A DNA stretch of 5,066 nt from CALJIC01 sp039805565. GTDB taxonomy: Bacteria; Chloroflexota; Chloroflexia; Chloroflexales; Roseiflexaceae. The translations under genes were made by a program, and so were the position numbers. Below the pieces are notes generated by a model. That model was given only the letters and a program-made list of their open reading frames with translations. It was not told the origin of the DNA and did not search any database. Positions 1 to 5,066 of this stretch are shown here, one piece after another. Location: the NCBI GenBank assembly GCA_039805565.1, contig JBDLTZ010000162.1:1-5066 (forward strand), given 5' to 3'. Every line of letters begins with the position of its first letter. Position 1 is the stretch's first letter.

Positions 1-742
1 TGAGCTCCTGTAGCGTGATCTCGCTTGCGTCCAGCGGGTCCAGCGGCGTGAGCGGGTCCGAGGTCAGGCCGTACCGCTCACCCACGAGCGCGATGCCCTC
101 GCCAGTGAGCGCGAGGACGGCGTGTGCCTGGTAGGGGGTCATCTCCAGGTAGGCGGTGCCACCTTCGACGTAGAGGATGTGGACGTCCGTCAGGAAGCGG
201 CAAGCGAAGGTGCGGCCCGCGGGGGCGGAAGAGTGAACGCCTGTCACGTCGTCGCAGAGCTTCTGGTCGTCGGTCGTGAACAGTAGGTTGAGCCGGTCGC
301 GGTCGGTGATGGGGCCGACGGTGGCAATCGAGAAGGGCACCGGCACCATGTTCGGTGTGAGCTTGCGCCCGTTGGGGTAGACCGGCTCGGCGGGCGGCTC
401 GGCCTGGAACATCGACGGCTGCGCGTAGTCGTTGGCCCCCAGGTCGCGGGCCGCCCACTGGCCGACGATGTGGGCCGGGTCGGTGATGCCGGCGAGTTGC
501 TGCGGGCGGTAGCGGTCAACCTCGATCGCTGTGAGATCGTCGGCGGTGATCTGACGCCCGGCCGGGACATCGCGCGCCAGGATGACAACGCGCTCGGTGG
601 CCTCGCGGGCGTAGAAGCTCCAGACGCCGAAGCCGAGGGCGATGAGCATCCCGATCGCGAGCAGCGCGAACGGCAGCACGCTCGGGCGCCGCTCTTTCTC
701 AGCAGACTCGCTCAGGGTCTTGGGGGCTGTGGAGATAGCCAT
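1..742 (-). CDS. cpaB: CpaB/RcpC-like SAF-domain protein, Flp pilus assembly (3' end cut by window)
   Basis: The visible 247 residues begin at an ATG (740-742) and stay open to position 1, so the C-terminus lies outside the window. A start is set by AGGAG at 753-757, 10 bases upstream. Residues 1-20 are polar and likely cytoplasmic; about 21-43 are one hydrophobic membrane segment (SVLPFALLAIGMLIALGFGV). Residues about 51-112 match a SAF domain: VVILARDVPAGRQITADDL, then a GQWAARDL stretch. Residues about 130-225 fit the second CpaB/RcpC domain: VPVPFSIATVGPITDRDRLN, where DRDRLNLL sits in the place of the family's GDRVDVL, then TDVHILYVE and LEMTPYQAHAVLAL. In Tad systems CpaB/RcpC is an envelope assembly protein associated with the secretin. 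It is the third gene of a minus-strand run, 25 bases after the preceding stop. The family call is firm; the exact role is inferred. Other SAF proteins (FlgA, antifreeze-type) fit less well because of the second domain and the membrane anchor. Confidence 0.85.
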   Translation of the reverse strand, partial: MAISTAPKTLSESAEKERRPSVLPFALLAIGMLIALGFGVWSFYAREATERVVILARDVPAGRQITADDLTAIEVDRYRPQQLAGITDPAHIVGQWAARDLGANDYAQPSMFQAEPPAEPVYPNGRKLTPNMVPVPFSIATVGPITDRDRLNLLFTTDDQKLCDDVTGVHSSAPAGRTFACRFLTDVHILYVEGGTAYLEMTPYQAHAVLALTGEGIALVGERYGLTSDPLTPLDPLDASEITLQEL

Positions 743-767
743 GAGTGCGGTGCTCCTGTGGTGATAA

Positions 768-1319
768 CTACTGCGAACGGTCGAGAACTTCAGAGGCATC
801 AATCTGGGGCGAGAACTCTCCCCAGCCAAGCATGCCCTCCATGCGCGGGCGGAGGGTGGCGCAGACCAGCGGGCGGTCACTCGAGACGGAGGCGCGGCCA
901 GCAGGAAACGTGCAGGTTTGTGTGGAGCCACCGGGGTAGATCGTCCACGCCACACGCTCAGCGGTGGCCTCGGGTGTCTCCAGAAGCCCGCGCGCCATGC
1001 CCTGCAGATTGGCGATGAAGACCTGGCAGGCGATGGCGCGGGCGCTGTTGGCGGGGGCTGAGGCGCAGCCGGTCTTGGTCACCGCGCCCCCCTCGACCAC
1101 AAAGCCGTTCTGGTTGGCCGCGAACTGGGCGTAGTCGAAGGTCTGCGCGGCCGAGCGTGTGGCCTGCTGCAAGCTGTCCTCAACGACGTTGCGCTGGTAG
1201 ACGCGCTCGTGGACCTCGATCCCGGTGGTCATCAGCATGATCAAAAAGACCATGATGATGGCGGTGAGCGGGAGCGTCTGGCCGCGGGCGCGGTGACCTG
1301 CGAGGCGAGGAAAGTGCAT
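768..1319 (-). CDS. Tad-type (TadE/G-like) membrane-anchored pseudopilin or pilus-assembly protein
   Basis: This is a protein of 183 residues, ending in TAG (768-770). I chose the ATG at 1317-1319 rather than upstream in-frame starts because GGAG lies 9 bases before it (1329-1332), and because a longer form would overlap the preceding gene with Arg/His-rich, non-protein-like sequence. Residues 1-12 are basic (MHFPRLAGHRAR). Then comes GQTLPLTAIIMVFLIMLMTT (13-32), a single membrane segment, followed by a helix with YQRNVVEDSLQQATRSAAQ (41-59). This order matches the N-terminal module of TadE/TadG-like proteins. The remainder is probably extracytoplasmic and has four cysteines (C85, C98, C136, C153), enough for two disulfides. 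The residue five after the glycine is Leu, not the Glu of classical prepilins, so cleavage by a prepilin peptidase is doubtful. It lies between tadE (62-base gap) and the cpaB-like gene (25-base gap), probably in one operon. A specific TadF or TadG assignment is not justified. Confidence 0.75.
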   Translation of the reverse strand: MHFPRLAGHRARGQTLPLTAIIMVFLIMLMTTGIEVHERVYQRNVVEDSLQQATRSAAQTFDYAQFAANQNGFVVEGGAVTKTGCASAPANSARAIACQVFIANLQGMARGLLETPEATAERVAWTIYPGGSTQTCTFPAGRASVSSDRPLVCATLRPRMEGMLGWGEFSPQIDASEVLDRSQ

Positions 1320-1328
1320 TCTTTTCGG

Positions 1329-1332
1329 CTCC
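1329..1332 (-). promoter_or_regulatory. Ribosome binding site that fixes the start of the second Tad gene
   Basis: GGAG on the minus strand, 9 bases before the ATG at 1317-1319. It decides for the 183-residue form over longer in-frame forms that would run back into tadE. Confidence 0.6.
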
Positions 1333-1381
1333 GTTCCGCACCGCTCGAAGGCGGGGTGCTGCGGCACAATTGCGCGACGAC

Positions 1382-1864
1382 CTACTGCTGGTCGTTCTCT
1401 GAAATGCGCGTGGCGCTGACCTCCGCCTGAACCTCGGTGAAGAGCGGGGGGATCGGCACCCACGGCACGTCGGCGTAGGAGATGGTCACGGTGATGGGGT
1501 CGTAGCGGCGGCACTGCGCCCCGGTCTCTGCGGCGCTCTGGTCAGCACAGGACACGGTGATGGTCGCGCCCTCGGAGCGGGCGGCGATCGAGCCGTCGAG
1601 CACGGCGCGGGCGGCGTCGGCCACATCCCCGCCCACCGTCTCCAGGCTGCCGTTCTCGCCATTCGAGCCGCCGATGAGCGCGGCCTGGTGAGCTGCGGCG
1701 CGAGTGGCCTGAGCCACAGTGTCCTGCACGAGCATGATCTGCATCACGCACGTGAAGCCCAGGACCAGCATCAGGAAGATCGGGAGCACCAGGGCGAACT
1801 CGACTATTGACTGTCCCGGCGTGTGGTGTGGAGCAAAGGAACGCGCAAACATATAGTGTTCCAT
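1382..1864 (-). CDS. tadE: TadE-like pseudopilin
   Basis: A 160-residue protein with stop TAG at 1382-1384. The start is the ATG at 1862-1864: AAGGA at 1875-1879 lies 10 bases upstream. An in-frame TTG at 1868-1870 would leave only 4 bases, and the ATG at 1850-1852 has no ribosome binding site at a suitable distance. After a short basic/polar leader comes GQSIVEFALVLPIFLMLVLG (17-36), the hallmark TadE segment: Gly17 as a possible prepilin peptidase cleavage point with Glu22 at +5, leading into one membrane helix. QDTVAQATRAAAHQAA (47-62) continues the helix. The rest is an extracytoplasmic beta-rich domain with C106 and C118, ending with TVTISYADV and SATRISE, a tail typical of the family. 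TadE-type proteins are minor pilins or pseudopilins needed for Flp pilus assembly. It is the first gene of the minus-strand operon and is divergent from the CAP gene. The family is clear; whether it is TadE or TadF cannot be settled from one sequence. Confidence 0.85.
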   Translation of the reverse strand: MEHYMFARSFAPHHTPGQSIVEFALVLPIFLMLVLGFTCVMQIMLVQDTVAQATRAAAHQAALIGGSNGENGSLETVGGDVADAARAVLDGSIAARSEGATITVSCADQSAAETGAQCRRYDPITVTISYADVPWVPIPPLFTEVQAEVSATRISENDQQ

Positions 1865-1892
1865 TGACAATATATCCTTTAGAGTGTATACT
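1864..1892 (+). promoter_or_regulatory. Near-consensus sigma70-type promoter for the CAP-domain gene
   Basis: TTGACA at 1864-1869 matches the -35 consensus exactly. A 17-base spacer follows, then TATACT at 1887-1892, which matches the -10 consensus at five of six positions. The start of transcription would be near 1899, giving a leader of about 50 bases before the ATG at 1949. The region is visibly AT-rich against a GC-rich background. The -35 box includes the base pair of the tadE start codon's A on the opposite strand, so the promoter sits against the 5' end of the divergent gene. Confidence 0.7.
1875..1879 (-). promoter_or_regulatory. Ribosome binding site of tadE
   Basis: AAGGA on the minus strand, 10 bases before the ATG at 1862-1864. 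This spacing favours that ATG over the TTG six bases further upstream. Confidence 0.6.
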
Positions 1893-1913
1893 GTGATTGG
1901 TACAACATCTCAG
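1885..1913 (-). promoter_or_regulatory. Tentative divergent promoter for the tadE operon
   Basis: On the minus strand CTGAGA (1913-1908) has four of six matches to TTGACA. It is followed by a 17-base spacer and TATACA (1890-1885), five of six matches to TATAAT. The -10 shares the palindromic GTATAC (1886-1891) with the plus-strand promoter. Transcription would start near 1878, inside the tadE ribosome binding site, which would give an almost leaderless message. That weakens the call; the real start may be elsewhere. Confidence 0.3.
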
Positions 1914-1948
1914 CCACAGGCGTACCGCCCTCGAAGGAGCCAACCCCG

Positions 1949-2599
1949 ATGCGAACCTCGACTCGTCTGCTGCTCGCCCTCGCCGCTGTGCTGGCCCTTG
2001 CCGGCACCGCCGCCGCGCAGACTATCCTCGACGCGCTCACCCCGCGCAGCTACATGCCGATGGTGAGCGGCAGCGGTGAGCGGGTGATATGGCCCACGGC
2101 TACGGCCACCACCACGCCGTTCCCCACAGCCTCGCCCACTCCGCCCGACTACAGCATCGGCAACGGCTGCTTCTTCCCGGCCACCGACACCTGGGACAAC
2201 GAGGCGTGCGAGATCGAGATCATCCGCGTCATCAACGTCGAGCGCGCAAAGGTCGGCTGCCCCGCCGCCGTCCGTGACGCCCGCCTGACCATCGGTGCCC
2301 GCAACTGGAGTACCTACATGCGGGTGAATGGCATCTACCAGCACAGCCCCTATGGCTGGTATCGACGCCCCGAGAACGGCGGCTTTGACAGCACCGCCGT
2401 GGGCGAGAACCTGTCGGGCTCTAGCTCGCCCGAGATCGTCGTCAACGCCTGGATGGCGAGCAGCGGGCACCGCGCGCTCATCCTGTCGTGTGAGAGCTCT
2501 CTGCACCCCGGTTTCCCTGGCTACGACCCGAACGCCGTCTACGAGATCGGCATCGGCTTCCTGCACGGCTTTGCAACAATGGCGATGGAAGTTAATTAG
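1949..2599 (+). CDS. Secreted CAP/SCP-domain (YkwD-like) protein
   Basis: A 216-residue protein. The ATG at 1949 is preceded by AAGGAG (1934-1939) with 9 bases between. Residues 1-23 form a Sec signal peptide (MRTSTR, then LLLALAAVLALAG, then AAA), with cleavage likely before Gln24. SYMPMV follows at 34-39, then a Thr/Pro-rich linker at about 49-66. The CAP domain spans about 85-210: IIRVINVERAKVGCPA (91-106), RLTIGARNWSTYM (112-124), QHSPYGW with H132, VGENLSG with E153, VVNAWMASSGHRALIL (164-179) with H174, and YEIGIGFLHG (198-207). H132, E153 and H174 match conserved cleft residues of the family; E98 lies in the conserved NxER segment. Cysteines 74, 87, 104 and 181 could form two disulfides. 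CAP proteins are extracellular and vary in function (lipid binding, proteolysis in a few), so the activity is unknown. It is monocistronic, with its own promoter and a hairpin after the stop. I see no membrane anchor. Confidence 0.88.
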   Translation: MRTSTRLLLALAAVLALAGTAAAQTILDALTPRSYMPMVSGSGERVIWPTATATTTPFPTASPTPPDYSIGNGCFFPATDTWDNEACEIEIIRVINVERAKVGCPAAVRDARLTIGARNWSTYMRVNGIYQHSPYGWYRRPENGGFDSTAVGENLSGSSSPEIVVNAWMASSGHRALILSCESSLHPGFPGYDPNAVYEIGIGFLHGFATMAMEVN

Positions 2600-2616
2600 G
2601 TGCATCGGCTTCCTCG

Positions 2617-2654
2617 AAGGGCGGGGCGGGAGGGTATCCTCCCGCCCCGCTCTT
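2617..2654. terminator. Shared hairpin terminator between convergent genes
   Basis: A perfect 13-base-pair stem (2621-2633 with 2638-2650) closes a four-base loop (2634-2637, GTAT). It can extend by four more pairs (2617-2620 with 2651-2654, one of them G-U). It starts 17 bases after the CAP gene stop and ends 2 bases before the stop of the convergent surface-protein gene (2657-2659). On the plus strand it is followed by a short TCTTTG rather than a long T run, and on the minus strand by no T run, so termination may rely mainly on the very stable GC stem. Confidence 0.75.
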
Positions 2655-2656
2655 TG

Positions 2657-5065
2657 CTACCTCACGCTCCGAGGGGCGACGAGCCGCACGGTGTAGGTCT
2701 GCGGGTAGGCGGTTGTGCGCGTGTCGAGCACGACGCCGGTATCGCGGCTCACCACGTCCACTTCCACCTGAACCTGCACGACCATGCTGGTCGTGACAAG
2801 CCCCCTGATCTTGTAGGTGTAGACATCGGGCCGCATCGAGCCTGGGCGGTGTGGCGACCAGTAGACGTGTGCCTGCGCGGCAATCTGCGTCTCGGTCGGC
2901 ATCGTCTGCTGGTCAACCGGCTTCGTCGCGTCGTCGCCGCCGATGTAGTTGTAGACGCAGCCATCGAGGCCGCTGCGGGTCGTCGTCCCCTGGCGGCAGC
3001 CGTTGCGCCCGAGCGCGTCCCGATCCCCCCTTGCGGTGACTGTCTCACCGTTGGCCGCGAACGACACTACGCTCCAGCCGGTGATGCGCGCTTTGTACTC
3101 ATAGAACTGCGCCTCCGCAGCCGTCATGCTCGGCAGCGTGACACTGGCGCGCGGCGTGAAGTCCAGCACCTCGCCTGCCGGCCAGGTGATCTCCGCGCCC
3201 GTCGAGCGGTACACGGCGTCTGTGGGCAGCGTGTTGTTGCTCTTGGGGTCAAGGTCGGAGTGGATGGCGAGGAGCATCCCGCCGGTCGTGCCGCTCGGCG
3301 CGGGCGGCGGCGGGGAGATCGCCGTGCTGGCGCTGTCGTCGTTGTCGCTCAGGTCGCGCTCGGGCGTGGCGCTCCTGATGCTGGCCTGGGCCACGAGCGG
3401 CGACGAGGTGGCGGCGGTGCCTGTGTTCACCGTCGTGGGGATGGTGATAGCTGTTCCGCTGGCGCCGGCCGCGAGCGTGCCCAGGCTCCAGGTGAGCGTG
3501 CGCCCGCCGTTGCTCAGGGTGTAGCTCCCGTTCGTCACGCCCGAGGCGTCGAGCGTCACCCCCGCCGGCAGCGTCACCGACAGTGTGGCGCTCATCGCGC
3601 TCTCGTCCCCCTCGTTGCGGTAGGTGACAGTGTAGGGGAGCCACCCCCCCTCGCCTGCCTGAGCCTGAGCGCTGATGTCCACCACCAGGTCCGGGTAGCG
3701 CACCGGCGTCGTCAGCGTGTCGGTGTTGTCGCTCGTCGCGTCGGCGGTGGTCGTCGGCGTGTTGCTCACGCTCACCGTGAAGGGCAGGCTCGAGGGCAGC
3801 GTGCCGGTGGTGCGGGGCTGCGCGGCGATGCTGAAGCTCTGGCTGGTGCTCGCCGCCAGCGTCCCGGCATTCCAGCGGATGGTCCTCACCCCCGCTCCAC
3901 TCGTCGTATCGCTCGCAACTGTCCATCCTGGCGGCACGCTCGGCACGACGTTCATGAGCCCATCGGGGAGGACGACCTGCACGATGGCCTGCTGCCCGCC
4001 GACGAGTGTGGCGCTTGGGACGGTCGCCGCGCGCTGCGTCGCCAGATTCGAGACCGTGAGCTGGTAGGCGAACGGCTCGCCGGGCGCGACCGAGGTGAGG
4101 GTGGCCTTGTTCGTGATGGTCGCGGCCAGGTTGGGCGTCGTGACGGTGGTTGCGGCGGGGGCGCTGTTGTTGCTGGTGTTGGCGTCCACCGGGTTCGAGG
4201 CGATAGTGGCCGTCAGGTTCTTCGCGCCGAGCGTGCTGTAGGTCATGTCGAAGGTGTGCGAAACCGACGTGCCGGCCGCGAGCGTGCCCATGTTCCAGGT
4301 GATTGTGGTCGTGGAGCTTGTGGCCGCCCCCGGCGCGCTCACGCTCGCCACGCCCGCAGGCAGCGCGATGGAGAGGGTCACGTTTTGCGCGGGCGCGGTG
4401 CCGCCCACGGCAGTAACCGTGTAGGAGGCCACTGTGCCGAGCAGCACCGACGCAGGGCCGGTGAGGGTCGGGCGGATGTCCCCTACGCTCGGCGCCAGGC
4501 CCATGTCCTGGGTGCTGTCGATGGTGTTGCTATAGATGGTGAGCACACCATTGCCCCGCGGGTTGCCCGTGGCGAAGTCGTTGTCGAGCGCGTCGCTCGC
4601 GCCCACGTTGGCGGGTGATGCGACGTAGCCCGATGGGATGGTGTCGATGCGGATGACATAGAAGTTCGGCGGGAGCGATGTGAAATCGTAGACACCGCTG
4701 GAACTGGTGATCTTGCTGTCGTACTTCGTGTAGTTCACGCCCGCGGAGCAGCTCAGGCCCGAGAGGTCGGTGCAGGCGTACAGGTCCACCGTCACGCCGC
4801 TGACCCCCGGCTCACCCGCCTCTTGTACGCCGTCGCCGTCGGTGTCGCTCCAGACCAGGTTGCCAAGCTGCCCGGTGTTCCGGTTCGGCGAGATGCCGAT
4901 GTCGTAGGTGACGTTCTCCCCGGTGTCGCTCAGCGCCGCGATCCCCGTGATGGTGCGGTAGAGCTGGTGTGCGTCGCTGTCGGCGGCGTCGTTCCCGCCC
5001 TGGTTGGGCAGCGACACAACCCAGTTCGGGAACGCCCCTGTGGCGCCGAATTGCGTCGGCTCGAG
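2657..5065 (-). CDS. Large surface protein with SdrD-B-like and DUF11-like repeats (5' end cut by window)
   Basis: The visible 802 residues are the C-terminal part; the frame stays open to the window edge, so the GTG at 5015-5017 is probably internal and the real start lies beyond 5066. Visible residues 1-57 look like the tail of an SdrD-B-like domain (LPNQGGNDAADSDAH, then GENVTYDIGI). Residues 65-190 are a complete SdrD-B/Cna-B-like domain: LGNLVWSDTDGDGVQEAGEP with a DxDGDG calcium-loop-like motif, then GVTVDLY, SGVYDFTSLPPNFYVIRI, DNDF and DMGL. Residues about 195-309, 311-454 and 457-584 are three DUF11-like beta-sandwich repeats, each with a W-x-x-GTLAA core. A short PPPPAP hinge leads to residues 595-802, a module I do not recognise, with one Cys pair (690, 703). 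No LPxTG sorting motif, C-terminal membrane helix or other anchor is seen. Such proteins are usually extracellular adhesins or structural proteins; that role, and export by Sec, are inferred since the N-terminus is missing. Confidence 0.88.
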   Translation of the reverse strand, partial: LEPTQFGATGAFPNWVVSLPNQGGNDAADSDAHQLYRTITGIAALSDTGENVTYDIGISPNRNTGQLGNLVWSDTDGDGVQEAGEPGVSGVTVDLYACTDLSGLSCSAGVNYTKYDSKITSSSGVYDFTSLPPNFYVIRIDTIPSGYVASPANVGASDALDNDFATGNPRGNGVLTIYSNTIDSTQDMGLAPSVGDIRPTLTGPASVLLGTVASYTVTAVGGTAPAQNVTLSIALPAGVASVSAPGAATSSTTTITWNMGTLAAGTSVSHTFDMTYSTLGAKNLTATIASNPVDANTSNNSAPAATTVTTPNLAATITNKATLTSVAPGEPFAYQLTVSNLATQRAATVPSATLVGGQQAIVQVVLPDGLMNVVPSVPPGWTVASDTTSGAGVRTIRWNAGTLAASTSQSFSIAAQPRTTGTLPSSLPFTVSVSNTPTTTADATSDNTDTLTTPVRYPDLVVDISAQAQAGEGGWLPYTVTYRNEGDESAMSATLSVTLPAGVTLDASGVTNGSYTLSNGGRTLTWSLGTLAAGASGTAITIPTTVNTGTAATSSPLVAQASIRSATPERDLSDNDDSASTAISPPPPAPSGTTGGMLLAIHSDLDPKSNNTLPTDAVYRSTGAEITWPAGEVLDFTPRASVTLPSMTAAEAQFYEYKARITGWSVVSFAANGETVTARGDRDALGRNGCRQGTTTRSGLDGCVYNYIGGDDATKPVDQQTMPTETQIAAQAHVYWSPHRPGSMRPDVYTYKIRGLVTTSMVVQVQVEVDVVSRDTGVVLDTRTTAYPQTYTVRLVAPRSVR
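2660..3283 (-). other. Unrecognised C-terminal module of the large surface protein
   Basis: Visible residues 595-802 follow a PPPPAP hinge. They begin GGMLLAIHSDLDPKSNNTLP and contain GAEITWPAGEVLDFTP, an aromatic stretch (AQFYEYKARITGWSVVSF), RNGC and LDGCVYNYIGGDD, HVYWSPHRPG, and an alternating beta-like tail (VVQVQVEVDVVSRDTG, then TYTVRLVAPRSVR). The composition differs from the Thr/Ala/Ser-rich repeats before it: more aromatic and charged residues. It could be a folded functional or anchoring domain, but I cannot name a family. Confidence 0.5.
3464..3497. repeat. Direct DNA repeat, copy A (in DUF11-like repeat 3)
   Basis: Nearly identical to 4271-4304: the first 20 bases match exactly, then 2 mismatches in 3 bases, then 9 matching bases. 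It encodes the GTLAAG core on the minus strand. Confidence 0.8.
4271..4304. repeat. Direct DNA repeat, copy B (in DUF11-like repeat 1)
   Basis: Partner of 3464-3497, in the same orientation and about 807 bases away. The equivalent stretch in the middle repeat (about 3851-3879) is clearly more diverged. Confidence 0.8.
4496..4873 (-). other. SdrD-B-like domain within the large surface protein
   Basis: Covers visible residues 65-190. Key points are GNLVWSD at the start, the DTDGDG acidic loop, EPGVSGVTV, a Cys pair in YACTDLSGLSC, SLPPNFYVI and the closing DMGL. The family in Gram-positive Sdr proteins binds calcium in this loop and forms rigid rods; calcium binding here is inferred from the acidic residues. 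Confidence 0.75.
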
Positions 5066-5066
5066 G

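Larger units (their letters stand above)
3314..4483 (-). repeat. Three tandem DUF11-like protein repeats
   Basis: The repeats lie at about 4483-4139, 4135-3704 and 3697-3314. Each runs from a strand such as ASYTVTAV, FAYQLTVSN or LPYTVTYRN, through LPAGV or LPDGL, to a Trp-containing core (WNMGTLAAGTS, WNAGTLAASTS, WSLGTLAAGAS), and ends in an Asn/Asp-rich turn (DANTSNNS, SDNTD, SDNDDS). Sequence between the motifs has diverged, and the middle copy is longer by about 30 residues. The pattern matches DUF11-type (conserved repeat domain) beta-sandwiches found in bacterial surface proteins. Confidence 0.75.

Noticed and set aside
470..1018. A 182-codon plus-strand open frame opposite the cpaB-like and Tad-type genes
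   Set aside because: Low-complexity, Arg/Gly/Ala-rich translation that spans the junction of two well-supported minus-strand genes; no family features.
1333..1366. Possible hairpin in the tadE-to-Tad gene gap
   Set aside because: Only short pairings (4-5 base pairs with bulges) can be drawn and no T tract follows, so it supports neither a terminator nor an attenuator.
1320..1514. N-terminal extension of the second Tad gene back to 1514
   Set aside because: The extension is His/Arg-rich, overlaps tadE by over 130 bases and has no advantage over the ATG at 1319, which has a well-placed GGAG.
1910..2605. A 231-codon minus-strand open frame opposite the CAP gene
   Set aside because: It runs through the divergent promoter region and antisense to a clear CAP-domain gene; its translation is Arg/Gly/Ala/Val-rich without domain features.
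2600..4618. A 672-codon plus-strand open frame opposite the surface-protein gene
   Set aside because: It is Arg/Gly/His-rich with no recognisable domain, starts directly after the CAP stop inside the terminator region, and lies antisense to a well-supported repeat protein. It is the expected by-product of GC-rich codon use on the opposite strand.
5015..5017. GTG as the true start of the large surface protein
   Set aside because: The frame remains open upstream to the window edge, and the upstream residues continue the SdrD-B-like tail. No signal peptide follows the GTG.

Overview
The window is GC-rich (roughly two thirds GC by eye) and holds five protein-coding genes, two of them cut by the window edges. 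I see no rRNA, tRNA, CRISPR array, insertion sequence or phage gene. I infer a member of the Chloroflexota or a similar high-GC environmental bacterium. Three things suggest this: a secreted protein with a Thr/Pro-rich linker and a 'SYMPMV' motif just after its signal peptide (the 'YLP-V'-type motif I recall from Chloroflexota exported proteins), TadE-type pseudopilins, and a large SdrD-B/DUF11 surface protein. This placement is an inference, not a result.

Layout. Positions 1-1864 hold a minus-strand operon of Tad/Flp pilus-type genes, in transcription order: a TadE pseudopilin-like protein (1864-1382), a second Tad-type membrane protein (1319-768), and a CpaB/RcpC-like SAF-domain protein (742 to beyond position 1). 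Each has an N-terminal membrane segment and a clear ribosome binding site, and gaps are 62 and 25 bases. Positions 1865-1948 are a short, locally AT-rich divergent intergenic region. It carries a near-consensus sigma70 promoter (TTGACA, 17-base spacer, TATACT) for the plus-strand gene, and its -35 box touches the tadE start codon. Positions 1949-2599 encode a secreted CAP/SCP (YkwD-like) protein. A strong GC-rich hairpin at 2617-2654 separates this gene from the convergent minus-strand gene. Positions 2657-5065 are the C-terminal 802 residues of a large repeat-built surface protein: the end of one SdrD-B-like domain, one complete SdrD-B-like domain, three DUF11-like beta-sandwich repeats, and an unrecognised module of about 208 residues.

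How they fit together (inference). The Tad-type genes would build or assist a thin adhesive pilus or related envelope machine. The CAP protein and the repeat protein are exported and probably act at the cell surface or outside it. The region therefore looks like a surface and adhesion locus. I found no convincing sign of a wholly new system. The points most worth a second look are the overlapping divergent promoter, the unidentified C-terminal module of the large surface protein, and the partner pseudopilin that lacks the usual Glu+5.
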